Origin: Paenibacillus glycinis
Lineage (GTDB): Bacteria; Bacillota; Bacilli; Paenibacillales; Paenibacillaceae
DNA: 64,000 bases
Direction: 5' to 3'
NCBI RefSeq assembly: GCF_009909185.1
Contig: NZ_JAAAMV010000009.1
Span: 124,001-188,000, forward strand
The notes under the pieces were generated by a model that did not search any database, was not told the origin of the DNA, and worked only from the letters and a program-made list of their open reading frames with translations. Both the position numbers and the translations under genes were made by a program. Position 1 is the stretch's first letter. Every line of letters begins with the position of its first letter. Shown here in pieces: positions 26,374-35,146 of this stretch.

Positions 26374-27542
26374 GCAAACGACAAATCCGGGTCGGCATGA
26401 TCGGCTATAAATTCATGGGCAAGGCCCATTCCCACGCCTACAGGGACGTGCCGTTCTTTTTTGACGGCGGCGGCGTGCCGGCGATGCAGGCGATATGCGG
26501 ACGCGACGAGGCGGGCGTGAAGGCGGCTGCCCGAAAATTCGGCTGGGCCTCGTACGAGACCGATTGGCGCAAGCTGATCGAACGGGACGATATCGACCTG
26601 ATCGATATCGGCGCCCCGAATAACGCCCATGCGGAGATCGCGATCTCCGCCGCCCGCGCCGGCAAGCATATCCTTTGCGAGAAGCCGCTCGCCATGAGCG
26701 TGGAGGAAGCCCGCCGGATGCTGGAAGCGGTCAACGAGGCCGGCGTCGTTCACATGATCTGCCACAACTACCGGTTCGTGCCCGCCATTCAATACGCGAA
26801 GAAGCTGATCGACGCCGGGAAGCTCGGCGGCATCTATCACATTCGGGCGAATTATCTGCAGGACTGGATCATCGACCCGAACTTTCCGCTCGTGTGGCGG
26901 TTGAAGAAGGAAGTGTGCGGCTCCGGCGCGCTCGGGGATCTGGCGGCGCATTCGATCGATCTTGCCCGTTATCTCGTCGGCGAGTTCAAGGAAGTGAACG
27001 GCATGCTGGAAACGTTCGTCAAGGAACGTCCGATCGGCGAGATGAGCGGCGGCTTGAGCGCCAGCGCGACGGGGACGGGAGGCGCGCTCGGGACGGTCGA
27101 CGTCGACGACGCGTCGATCTTCATGGCCCGTTTCGAGAGCGGCGCCGTCGGCGTATTCGAAGCGACGCGTTTTGCCGGCGGCAACCGCAACGGCAACCGC
27201 TTCGAGATCAACGGCACGAAGGGCTCGATCCGCTGGGACATGGAGCAGATGAACACGCTGCACTATTATTCCGCGGACGACGAGGCCGGGCAACAGGGGT
27301 TCCGCGCCATCAATTGCCAGGAGGAAGTCCACCCGTTCGCCGGCGCGTATTGGCCGCCCGCCCACATCATCGGGTACGAGCATACGTTCATCAATCTGTT
27401 CGCCGAGCTGATGGACGGCATCGCGAACGGCATCAACCCGGCGCCGAATTTCGAGGACGGCCTGCGCAATCAAATGGTGCTGGAAGCCGTGCAGCGATCC
27501 GCCGAGGCGGGCCGGTGGGTATCCGTCACGGAAGTCGGCTGA
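26370..27542 (+). CDS. Gfo/Idh/MocA family oxidoreductase (2)
   Basis: 390 residues. Rossmann start VGMIGYKFMGKAHSHAY, catalytic ILCEKPLAM, then CHNYRFVPAIQYAKKLI and GDLAAHSIDLARYLVG; the extra AYWPPAHIIGYEHTFINLF near the end is typical of the larger YcjS/YvaA-like and myo-inositol dehydrogenase-type members. ATG at 26370 overlaps the upstream stop and has GGAGGACAGAGG before it; a much longer frame reaching back to 25503 lies inside the dehydrogenase gene and is not real. Works with its neighbours on a sugar or cyclitol. Confidence 0.87.
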   Translation: MSKRQIRVGMIGYKFMGKAHSHAYRDVPFFFDGGGVPAMQAICGRDEAGVKAAARKFGWASYETDWRKLIERDDIDLIDIGAPNNAHAEIAISAARAGKHILCEKPLAMSVEEARRMLEAVNEAGVVHMICHNYRFVPAIQYAKKLIDAGKLGGIYHIRANYLQDWIIDPNFPLVWRLKKEVCGSGALGDLAAHSIDLARYLVGEFKEVNGMLETFVKERPIGEMSGGLSASATGTGGALGTVDVDDASIFMARFESGAVGVFEATRFAGGNRNGNRFEINGTKGSIRWDMEQMNTLHYYSADDEAGQQGFRAINCQEEVHPFAGAYWPPAHIIGYEHTFINLFAELMDGIANGINPAPNFEDGLRNQMVLEAVQRSAEAGRWVSVTEVG

Positions 27543-27626
27543 CGGCGGGAGTACCCAAGGACGACAAGCGCATATTGCGCAAGGGAATGACCAAGAGACA
27601 TGAAAGCAGCGGGAGGCGGGATCGGC

Positions 27627-28397
27627 ATGGGAAATCGGCTTAACGGCAAGGTTGTGGTCATCACGGGCGGGACGAAGGGCATCGGCAAAGGGATCGCGCT
27701 CATTTGCGCCGCCGAGGGCGCGTCGGTCGTGGTGGGGGGAAGAAACGAACGGGACGGCGCGAGCGTCGTTCAGGAGATACGGGACGTCCATGGCGCGAAA
27801 GCGTTGTTCGTCCAAGGGGATATCAGCCGGGAAGCGGCGTGCAAGCAGCTGATCGACGCCGCGGTAGACAGGTTCGGCAGCGTCGACGGGCTCGTCAACA
27901 ACGCCGGCATTTTCCCGAGAGGCTCGATGGTGGACACGCCGGAGGACATGTTCGATGCGATTTTCGCCGTCAATATGAAAGGCTCCTTCTTCAGCTCCGC
28001 GTACGCGATTCAGTCGATGCAGCAGACCGGGGGCGGCTCCATCGTCCATATCGGCTCGACGAACGGCTACAAAGGCGGCAAGGAGTTGGCCGCCTACGCC
28101 TGCTCCAAAGGAGCCATGCGCACGCTTAACCGCCACATCGCGGCCCATTACGCAAGCGATCGCATCCGCTCGAACTGGGTGACCGTCGGCTGGGTAGCCT
28201 CCGAAGGGGAGGTCGAGCTGCACCAGAACAACGGCGTAAGTCCGGAAGAGCTGCAGAGGAAGGCCGCGGCGCATATCCCTTCCGGCCGCATGCAAACCCC
28301 GGGCGACATCGGCTACGGCGCGGTCTACCTGTTGTCCGACGAATCGAGCCAAGTGACCGGCACCGAGCTGCATATCAACGGCGGAATCGGCTTATGA
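27627..28397 (+). CDS. Short-chain dehydrogenase/reductase (SDR), cluster copy 1
   Basis: 256 residues. NAD(P)-binding TGGTKGIGKG, NNAG, a Ser in HIGSTNG and catalytic YACSK are all in place, and HINGGIG ends the fold. RBS GGGAGG precedes the ATG at 27627; an upstream in-frame ATG overlaps that site. A sugar or polyol hydroxyl is the likely substrate given the cluster. Confidence 0.87.
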   Translation: MGNRLNGKVVVITGGTKGIGKGIALICAAEGASVVVGGRNERDGASVVQEIRDVHGAKALFVQGDISREAACKQLIDAAVDRFGSVDGLVNNAGIFPRGSMVDTPEDMFDAIFAVNMKGSFFSSAYAIQSMQQTGGGSIVHIGSTNGYKGGKELAAYACSKGAMRTLNRHIAAHYASDRIRSNWVTVGWVASEGEVELHQNNGVSPEELQRKAAAHIPSGRMQTPGDIGYGAVYLLSDESSQVTGTELHINGGIGL

Positions 28398-28437
28398 CGG
28401 ACCGACCCATCATGAATCATGGAGGATGTACGATACG

Positions 28438-29199
28438 ATGACTACGCTGAATTTGGAAGGCAAGGTTGCGCTTATTACCGGCGGAGGCCAAGGGCTGGGG
28501 CTGGAATTCGCCCGGGCGCTCGCCAACGCCGGCGCGAAAGTCGCCGTGACCAGCCGCGACCCGCGGAAGGCGCGGGAAAGCGCGGATCTGATCCGCGAGC
28601 AAACGGGGCAAGACACGCTGGGCATTGCGGTCGACGTGACGGATTCCGCGCAAGTCGCGGCGATGGCGGAGCAGGCGGTCGGGGCCTTCGGGCGCGTGGA
28701 TATCTTGGTCAACAGCGCCGGCATCAACGTGCGCAAGCCGATTCTCGAGTACGACGAAGCGAGCTGGGACCTGGTGCAGGCGACGAACCTGAAGGCGCCG
28801 TTCCTGTGCGCCAAGGCAATCGTGCCGCATATGATCAAGCAGCGGTTCGGCCGCATCATTAATATCTCCTCCATGCTGGGCCAGGTCGCGCTCGCGGAAC
28901 GGTCGGCGTACTGCTCCAGCAAAGGCGGATTGATCCAGCTGACGAAGGTCATGGCGCTGGAATGGGCCGAGCATAACATTACCGCGAACGCGGTCTGCCC
29001 GGGACCGTTCGCGACGGAGATGAACCAAGTCGTCATCAACAATCCCGAGGCGAACCGGTTCTTCCTGGATCATCTGCCGGTCAAGCGGTGGGGGAAGCCG
29101 GAGGAGCTGACCGGTCTTATCGTCTATCTGGCGTCGGAGCTGTCCAGCTTCATGACCGGTTCGGCGGTCGTCATCGACGGAGGATGGACGGCGGAATAA
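28438..29199 (+). CDS. SDR, gluconate 5-dehydrogenase-like, cluster copy 2
   Basis: 253 residues. TGGGQGLGLEFA cofactor loop, NSAGIN, SSMLG Ser and catalytic YCSSK. The middle and end (KAIVPHMIKQRFGRIINISS, NAVCPGPFATEMN, VVIDGGWT) resemble gluconate 5-dehydrogenase/IdnO-type enzymes. RBS GGAGG lies 12 bases before the ATG at 28438. Gap to the upstream SDR is 40 bp, so operon membership is clear. Confidence 0.87.
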   Translation: MTTLNLEGKVALITGGGQGLGLEFARALANAGAKVAVTSRDPRKARESADLIREQTGQDTLGIAVDVTDSAQVAAMAEQAVGAFGRVDILVNSAGINVRKPILEYDEASWDLVQATNLKAPFLCAKAIVPHMIKQRFGRIINISSMLGQVALAERSAYCSSKGGLIQLTKVMALEWAEHNITANAVCPGPFATEMNQVVINNPEANRFFLDHLPVKRWGKPEELTGLIVYLASELSSFMTGSAVVIDGGWTAE

Positions 29200-29226
29200 G
29201 ACGCATGAGGAGAGGGGCGTGTTCGT

Positions 29227-30201
29227 ATGAGGTTCGGACTAACGGTAAGCGGAACCGTGTACGCGATGGGAATGACGGCGGCGGCAGGCAGGCCGCGCAT
29301 AACGGCCAAGGAGCTGCTGCAAACGGCCGAAGCCTACGGGCTGCAGGGCGGCGAGATCCCGCTCGAGGTGCTGAAGCAGAGCGATGCCGACGAGGCGGCC
29401 GAGTACGCGCGCGACCGGGGGCTGTTCATCAACGTGGCGGCGGGCGGCTTCGATCCGGGAGCGCTGAAGGAAGCGCTCGCGTTGGCCGACCGGATCGGGG
29501 CGCTGACGGTGCGAACGGTCGTCGGCGGAGCGAAGTACGGCGGCGATCGCCGGCATATGGCCGGCGAATGGCGGCGATTCCTCGAGTCGATCCTGCATTC
29601 CTTCCGGAACGTCATGGAGACGGCCGACCCGGCCGGCGCGAATTTGGCCGTCGAGAACCATCAGGACCTCGCGTCCGAGGAGCTGCTCTGGCTTTGCGAA
29701 ACGATCGGCTCCGAGAAGTTCGGGATTACGCTCGACACGGGCAATCCGCTGGCGACGGCCGAAGAGCCGATCGACTTTTTCCGCCGGGTAGCCCCTTGGG
29801 TGAAAAACGTGCATCTCAAGGAATATGCGATCTATCCATCCGAGGAAGGGTACCGGCTCGCGCGGAAGCCGCTCGGACACGGGGTAATCGATTTCCCGGC
29901 GCTGCTGCGAATCTTTCAAGAAACGAATCCGCAGGTGACGATGTCGATCGAGCACGGGGCCTTGGAAGCGCGGCATGTCCGCGTGCTGATGGAAGACTTC
30001 TGGACGGAGTACCCGCCAAGGACCGCCCTGCAATTAACGCGCTTGCTGCGGTTCGTCGAGGATCATGCGACGACGCGAGGGGATTGGCGCACGCCGTTCG
30101 AGAAGGGCGCGCCGGCGGAGGAGATCGCCGCCTACGAGCTGGAAGAGCTCGATGCGGCCTTGGCCTATCTATCGAATTTGCGAAAGCGGTATTCCGTATA
30201 G
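29227..30201 (+). CDS. Sugar phosphate isomerase/epimerase family (TIM barrel)
   Basis: 324 residues of the xylose-isomerase-like/AP-endonuclease-2 fold. Metal-binding strands: LAVENHQD (Glu), FGITLDTGNPL (Asp), VKNVHLKE (His), and MSIEHGALE (Glu) in the right order. The family covers inosose dehydratase IolE, ketose epimerases and similar enzymes, so it fits a cyclitol or keto-sugar pathway. RBS GAGGAGAGG. It lies 27 bp after one SDR and 33 bp before another. Confidence 0.85.
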   Translation: MRFGLTVSGTVYAMGMTAAAGRPRITAKELLQTAEAYGLQGGEIPLEVLKQSDADEAAEYARDRGLFINVAAGGFDPGALKEALALADRIGALTVRTVVGGAKYGGDRRHMAGEWRRFLESILHSFRNVMETADPAGANLAVENHQDLASEELLWLCETIGSEKFGITLDTGNPLATAEEPIDFFRRVAPWVKNVHLKEYAIYPSEEGYRLARKPLGHGVIDFPALLRIFQETNPQVTMSIEHGALEARHVRVLMEDFWTEYPPRTALQLTRLLRFVEDHATTRGDWRTPFEKGAPAEEIAAYELEELDAALAYLSNLRKRYSV

Positions 30202-30234
30202 CCGGCAATTCAATCTATCCACGAGGTGAATCCG

Positions 30235-31020
30235 ATGGCGACAGTGGAGTTAAGCGGTAAAAACGCGCTCGTAACCGGTTCCAGCAGAGGGCTGGGCAAG
30301 CAGTACGCGATCGACTTGGCCCGCGCGGGCGCGAACGTCATTATCCATGACGTCGATGAAGAAGCCGCCGCCCGTTTTGACGAGGCGGAGTCGGGAAGCG
30401 CCGTGGCCGCGGAGATCGCCGCGCACTATGGCGTCAAGAGTCTGTTCCTCGCGGCGGAGCTGTCCGACCCGGAGCAGGTGAAGACGCTGATCGAGCGATC
30501 GATCGCGGAGCTTGGATCGCTCGATATTCTGGTCAATAACGCCGGCGGCGACATGGGCCTGCATACGCCGCGTCCGGATCCGAACGACGCGCTCGACATC
30601 GCCGTCGAAGACATCCGCTCGGTCGTGGAGCGGAATTTGCTGTCGACGATGTATGCCTGCAAATTCGCCGGACTGCATATGCGCGAGCGGCGTGCCGGCA
30701 AGATCGTGAACGTCGGTTCGATCGCCGGGCACGTCCCCGTGCGGGAAGGCCTGATCTACGCCGCGGCCAAGATGGGGGTTTCCCAATACACCCGCAGTCT
30801 GGCGGAGCAGCTTCGCCCGTTCGACGTCAACGTCAATTGCATTTCCCCGGCGCCGACCTACACGGCTCGCTTCCTCGCGACCCGGACCGTGACCGGTCAA
30901 GAGGATCGCTCGCGCTTGCAGCGGATCGCCCAACCCGAGGATATGTCCAGCATCGTCATGTTTCTGTGCGGACCGCAATCGGACGCGTTATCCGGCGAGA
31001 CCATCGTGTGCTGGAAATAA
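30235..31020 (+). CDS. SDR, cluster copy 3
   Basis: 261 residues. TGSSRGLGKQ, NNAGG, VGSIAG and YAAAK catalytic set. An insertion about residues 40-55 (EEAAARFDEAESGSAV) and another at 105-120 (HTPRPDPNDALDI) lengthen it. The end (SGETIVCWK) lacks the usual GG after the last strand. GAGG lies before the ATG at 30235. It is the last gene of the cluster, followed by a terminator. Confidence 0.85.
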   Translation: MATVELSGKNALVTGSSRGLGKQYAIDLARAGANVIIHDVDEEAAARFDEAESGSAVAAEIAAHYGVKSLFLAAELSDPEQVKTLIERSIAELGSLDILVNNAGGDMGLHTPRPDPNDALDIAVEDIRSVVERNLLSTMYACKFAGLHMRERRAGKIVNVGSIAGHVPVREGLIYAAAKMGVSQYTRSLAEQLRPFDVNVNCISPAPTYTARFLATRTVTGQEDRSRLQRIAQPEDMSSIVMFLCGPQSDALSGETIVCWK

Positions 31021-31073
31021 AGCTGTCCTCTATGAGGCCAGGCCAGGAGTGGACAAGAACAGGCATGCATGAC

Positions 31074-31098
31074 AAGCCGCGATTCATTGCGGCTTTTT
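31074..31098 (+). terminator. Terminator of the sugar-oxidation cluster
   Basis: AAGCCGC, eight-base loop, GCGGCTT and a long T run. Confidence 0.85.
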
Positions 31099-31223
31099 TT
31101 TATGGACATCGCTTCGCGCGCATGAGAATCGAGGCGCCTCGGAAAGGGTCTGTATGCCATGCCATGGATCGTGCTATCATATAAGAACTGAATATAATTA
31201 GCCGGAGGTATACCAATAACGAT

Positions 31224-32099
31224 ATGAATAAGTCATTATTGCAGCTTATCGTGAGAATTGCCGATCTAGGCAGTTTCACCAAAGCCGGTCAAGAGCTTAA
31301 CATGACGCAGCCGGCCGTAAGCCGCGCGGTCAACGCCTTGGAAGCGGAGTTAGGCGTCGGCTTATGGATTCGCAATCGTCGCAAGGGCGTCGTGCTGACC
31401 GATGTTGGCGAGCGCATCGTCTACCTGTTTCGGGGCATTTTGGACGGCTACGAGAAAGTAGGCCAAGAGGTTGCCCGGGAAAAGGGGCTTGAAACGGGGA
31501 TCGTCCGCATCGGGGCGTTTCCCGTCGCTTCCACGTATTTCGTGCCCAAAATCATTAGCGATATCACAAGAACCTATCCCAATATCCGGTTCGATATCTT
31601 GGAAGGGACCATCGCGGAAATCAAAACATGGCTGGATTCGCGCCGGATCGACGTCGGGTTCATCATTCCTCCGGTCGACGACTATGAAGCCTTCCATTTG
31701 CATCGCGAGGAGCTCTACGCCGTGCTCCGAGCGGATCACCCGTTGTCGGCCAAGCCTGTCATCGAAGCATCCGATCTCTTGGATCAATCCTTGATCCTTT
31801 GCAAAGCGGGATATGAATCGCCCGTCATCGAGTGGTTCGATCGATCCGGGGAAACGATTCAAGCGAAGTACAGCCTCTATAACAACATGACCGCGCTGCA
31901 ATTCATTCAAGAGGGGATGGGCGTCGCCGTCATGGCTGAATTATCGCTGCAGAGCGTGCCGGACGACGTCGTTCGACGCCGACTCTCTCCGACGGGGCAT
32001 CGCGATATTCATATGGCCGTGACGTCATTCGAAGATTGCTCGATCGCGGTCCGATTGTTTATCGATACCGCACGGCGATTGTTCCGGATCGAACCATAA
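31224..32099 (+). CDS. LysR family transcriptional regulator
   Basis: 291 residues. N-terminal winged helix (IADLGSFTKAGQELNMTQPAVSRAVNALEAELG split over residues 10-42) and a periplasmic-binding-like effector domain from about 90 (IVRIGAFPVAS, FIIPPVDD). It is convergent with an EamA permease rather than divergent, so its target is not given by layout; it may act on the cluster before it or on itself. RBS GGAGG is 17 bases upstream, somewhat far. Confidence 0.87.
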   Translation: MNKSLLQLIVRIADLGSFTKAGQELNMTQPAVSRAVNALEAELGVGLWIRNRRKGVVLTDVGERIVYLFRGILDGYEKVGQEVAREKGLETGIVRIGAFPVASTYFVPKIISDITRTYPNIRFDILEGTIAEIKTWLDSRRIDVGFIIPPVDDYEAFHLHREELYAVLRADHPLSAKPVIEASDLLDQSLILCKAGYESPVIEWFDRSGETIQAKYSLYNNMTALQFIQEGMGVAVMAELSLQSVPDDVVRRRLSPTGHRDIHMAVTSFEDCSIAVRLFIDTARRLFRIEP

Positions 32100-32116
32100 C
32101 CGATGGCGCAAAAGAA

Positions 32117-32149
32117 ACCCCGTCGTTAGCCGCGAGCTAACAACGGGGC
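32117..32149. terminator. Bidirectional terminator between LysR and EamA genes
   Basis: CCCCGTCGTTAGC pairs with GCTAACAACGGGG (one mismatch). On the minus strand it is followed by TTTCTTTT, so it best serves the EamA gene, but it can stop both. Confidence 0.7.
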
Positions 32150-32153
32150 CGCC

Positions 32154-33080
32154 TTACTTTGTTGACCCGGACTGCAAAGCCGCATTCGCCTTCCTCTCCG
32201 GCGACCGATCCCGGCCTTTCGCCGAAGTCAACACCATGCCGGCTATCGTGAGGAGGCCCCCGATGATTTGCGATAGCGCCAAGGCTTGACCCAGAATCAC
32301 CGAAATAATGGCCGTGAAGATCGGTACCAGATTCATGGTGATCCCCGTTTTGCTCGCGCCCAATACTTTAATGCCGTGATTCCAAAAAATTTGCGAGCCG
32401 ATGGACGGGAAGATCCCTAGATAAATAATGCCGGCGATGCCAAGCGGCGTCACTTTCTCCGCCTGGATCGGCTGCAGGAACAGCACGGGAATCATCACGA
32501 TCGTCCCGACCATCGCCATCATGGCGACGAACGCGAAGGCCGGAATCCCCTTCGTTCGCCTAACGAGCAACGAATAAGCCGCGAAGCATAACACGCCCAG
32601 AAACATCAGCAAATCGCCTTTGTTGTACGGAGTATGAAATAGCTGCAGCAGCTGTCCCTTGGTCAACACGGTCAGCACGCCGATAAAGGACGTGATTAAC
32701 CCGGCGGACTGGAATATACTACCTTTTTCCTTAAGCAGCAGGAACGAGAACAGCATGATTAGGGCAGGAGTCAGCGTATTAATGAGGGCGCCGTTCGTTG
32801 CGGACGTGAACTGCAGGGACGCATAGGATAAATAACAATAGACGACAATATTTAACGTGCCTAACAATACGATCATCCGCCAATTCTTCTTCCACAGCCG
32901 AAGCCACGGAGGCTTCTCCGCGAAGTGCGCGATCGGAATCAGAAAAATCAGCGCCACGGCCCATCTTAAAAAAGCGACCCATATCGCAGGGAATTCGGAC
33001 GTGCTGAACTTTCCGAAAATCATATTTCCCGCCCAAAACAAATTGGCGCACAACAGAAGAAGCCATGCTTTCTTTTTCAT
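32154..33080 (-). CDS. EamA/DMT family permease
   Basis: 308 residues with ten predicted membrane helices in two EamA repeats: start LLLLCANLFWAGNMIFGKF and second repeat LMFLGVLCFAAYSLLVRR. The family exports amino acids, metabolites or drugs; substrate unknown. C-terminal tail is basic and cytosolic. RBS AGGGGG precedes the ATG. The 288-bp region to the kinase gene at 33368 holds its promoter but no gene. Confidence 0.87.
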   Translation of the reverse strand: MKKKAWLLLLCANLFWAGNMIFGKFSTSEFPAIWVAFLRWAVALIFLIPIAHFAEKPPWLRLWKKNWRMIVLLGTLNIVVYCYLSYASLQFTSATNGALINTLTPALIMLFSFLLLKEKGSIFQSAGLITSFIGVLTVLTKGQLLQLFHTPYNKGDLLMFLGVLCFAAYSLLVRRTKGIPAFAFVAMMAMVGTIVMIPVLFLQPIQAEKVTPLGIAGIIYLGIFPSIGSQIFWNHGIKVLGASKTGITMNLVPIFTAIISVILGQALALSQIIGGLLTIAGMVLTSAKGRDRSPERKANAALQSGSTK

Positions 33081-33367
33081 ATCCAGTTTCCCCCTTGACT
33101 AAAAGTCCTTGATGTTGAATGCCTCTCATCCGCCCCTATCCGATGATACCTCAGCAAGTAACATAAATAAAATGCGCGTTTTTAATGTCGAACATATCAC
33201 ATCTGGTATGATCTTATTATCAAGATTCAAAACGTTGCTTATAAGGCTTCCCAATCGGCTCCGAAGCGATCCCGTCATTTCCCAACGCGGCCAAAAAGGA
33301 TAAACAAGCCGAACAGCGAATATTATGGCGTACTTGTTCGCAAGATGTCGGAGGTGCGCGGAGGCCA

Positions 33368-35146
33368 ATGATGAATGCTGCCAAAACGGTTCAGAGGAAG
33401 ATGGGGTTCTTGCATAGGTTGCGCAATCGGTTTGGTTTCTCTTCGCTTCGCAAACGGATTATGGTGTTGCTGACCATCGGGCTCGCGGGATGCGCCATTC
33501 TCATGGCGTCCGTATCCTACAACGCGATCTACACGATGCAGCGGGACAAGATCAAGACGTCCATGGCGTTCGATCTGTACCAGCAGACGTCGAAGCTCAA
33601 TCAGGTGTACGACAATTTGCTTCAGGTCACGCAGCAGATGACACCTGTCGGCACGGTGGGCAATCTCATGGAGACGTATCTCGCCGCCAGGGACACGTAC
33701 AGCCAGCGGCTGCTCTCGCGCGACGTCTCGTATAATATCGGATTGATCACGTTCTCGAACCCGGCGATGGAGCTGGTGATGTATTACGATCCCGCGAGCG
33801 GGAACCCCGCCTTTTCGAACTTGCCGCTGCGCGGCGACTTTACGCTGCAGGCGCTGCCTAACGTTGCCGGGATAGGCGAGCTGAAGTACCAGTCTCCGCA
33901 CAAATCGCTCTGCCGGTTCAGCGACGATCAGGTCGTGTCCGTGACGCGGGAGGTGCGGTTCTCGGACGGACGGCAGCTCATCGTATACGTCGAATCCAAG
34001 TCCGATATTTCGACAGATATGAATTCGCTTACACAAAGCCTGAACATGCCTTACGCGCTGGTTTTCACGGACGCGGCGGGCGACGTGACCTACAGCAGCA
34101 ACTCGGACGCGTACGCGGTGGGGCAGCGTCTCAGGTTAAGCGGGCCATCGGGCGTGACGGGCGATTATGTATGGAACCGGATGCAGGGGGATTACGGCTA
34201 CGACATCACGCTGCTGCTTCCCGTCTCCAGCTACAACCACGAGCTCTATACGTGGAAAAATCATATGTATTGGATTCTCGCCATCGCGCTGCTCATGATG
34301 TTCCTGCTCACCTTATTGTTGCGGCGGCTCATTAACCGGCCGTTTCTATTGATCGAGCGGGAGATGCGAACGTTCGGCAAGGGCTACATGGGCACCAGCC
34401 AATATCGCACGGGCATCGATGAATTCGACCGGATCTTCGATCAGTTCAATATCATGAAGCGGCAAATCCAGCAGCTGATCCTGGATGTCGAGCACAAGGA
34501 GAAGCGCCGGCATCAGCTGGAGATCGAGAAGCTCGCTTACCAGATCAACCCGCATTTTCTAATGAATACGCTTAACTCGGTGCGTTGGCTGGCGGTGATG
34601 CACAAGCAGGCGGAGATCGAGAAGTTCGTCTCGTCGTTGATAATTTTGCTGAACTATAACTTGGGCAAGTCGAAGGAATCGGCCACCTTCAAATCGGAAA
34701 TCGAGGTCATGCGCACGTACCTGGAGCTGCAGCAGATGCGGCATGATTTCGAGGTGAAGCTGGACATCGGGGAAGGGGCGTACCTGGATAGTCCGGTCGC
34801 GCGATTCATCCTGCAGCCGATCGTGGAGAATGCCGTCTGTCACGGCCTTGACGATAACGGCAAGCTCGAGATCTCCGTATCCGCCGACGATGCGGCGCAG
34901 ATGGTGCGCATCGTCATCCGCGACGACGGCAAAGGGCTGAGCCAAGAAACGCTCGCCCTGCTGCAGCGCGACACGCCGGATCAGCAGCAGACGGGATGGG
35001 GGATCGGGCTTCGTTACGTGCGGTCCATGCTGGAATCATTTTATGGCCATCAAGCCCGTATGGGTATAGAGAGCATGCCGAATCAAGGCACGACGGTCAC
35101 GTTGGAGCTGCCGTTTCTTCAGCAACGAAAGGAGAGAGCGATTTGA
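33368..35146 (+). CDS. YesM-type sensor histidine kinase
   Basis: 592 residues. Membrane helix near residues 35-55 (LTIGLAGCAILMAS), a 240-residue extracellular sensor, second helix (YWILAIALLMMFLLTLLL), HAMP-like linker, then the His_kinase domain with phospho-acceptor His396 in YQINPHFLMNTLNSV and an HATPase with VENAVCHGL and GIGLRYV. It senses an extracellular sugar or binding protein and phosphorylates the next gene's product (overlap TTGA). RBS GGAGG upstream. Confidence 0.9.
   Translation: MMNAAKTVQRKMGFLHRLRNRFGFSSLRKRIMVLLTIGLAGCAILMASVSYNAIYTMQRDKIKTSMAFDLYQQTSKLNQVYDNLLQVTQQMTPVGTVGNLMETYLAARDTYSQRLLSRDVSYNIGLITFSNPAMELVMYYDPASGNPAFSNLPLRGDFTLQALPNVAGIGELKYQSPHKSLCRFSDDQVVSVTREVRFSDGRQLIVYVESKSDISTDMNSLTQSLNMPYALVFTDAAGDVTYSSNSDAYAVGQRLRLSGPSGVTGDYVWNRMQGDYGYDITLLLPVSSYNHELYTWKNHMYWILAIALLMMFLLTLLLRRLINRPFLLIEREMRTFGKGYMGTSQYRTGIDEFDRIFDQFNIMKRQIQQLILDVEHKEKRRHQLEIEKLAYQINPHFLMNTLNSVRWLAVMHKQAEIEKFVSSLIILLNYNLGKSKESATFKSEIEVMRTYLELQQMRHDFEVKLDIGEGAYLDSPVARFILQPIVENAVCHGLDDNGKLEISVSADDAAQMVRIVIRDDGKGLSQETLALLQRDTPDQQQTGWGIGLRYVRSMLESFYGHQARMGIESMPNQGTTVTLELPFLQQRKERAI

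Noticed and set aside
26235-28373. 712-codon open frame on the minus strand
   Set aside because: Opposite three well-supported genes; composition is His/Arg/Val-rich with no domain. Long antisense frames are expected with this G+C-rich codon usage.
29088-30260. 390-codon frame overlapping the TIM-barrel isomerase
   Set aside because: Shifted frame with Arg/Gly-rich translation; the isomerase frame has clear metal-ligand strands.
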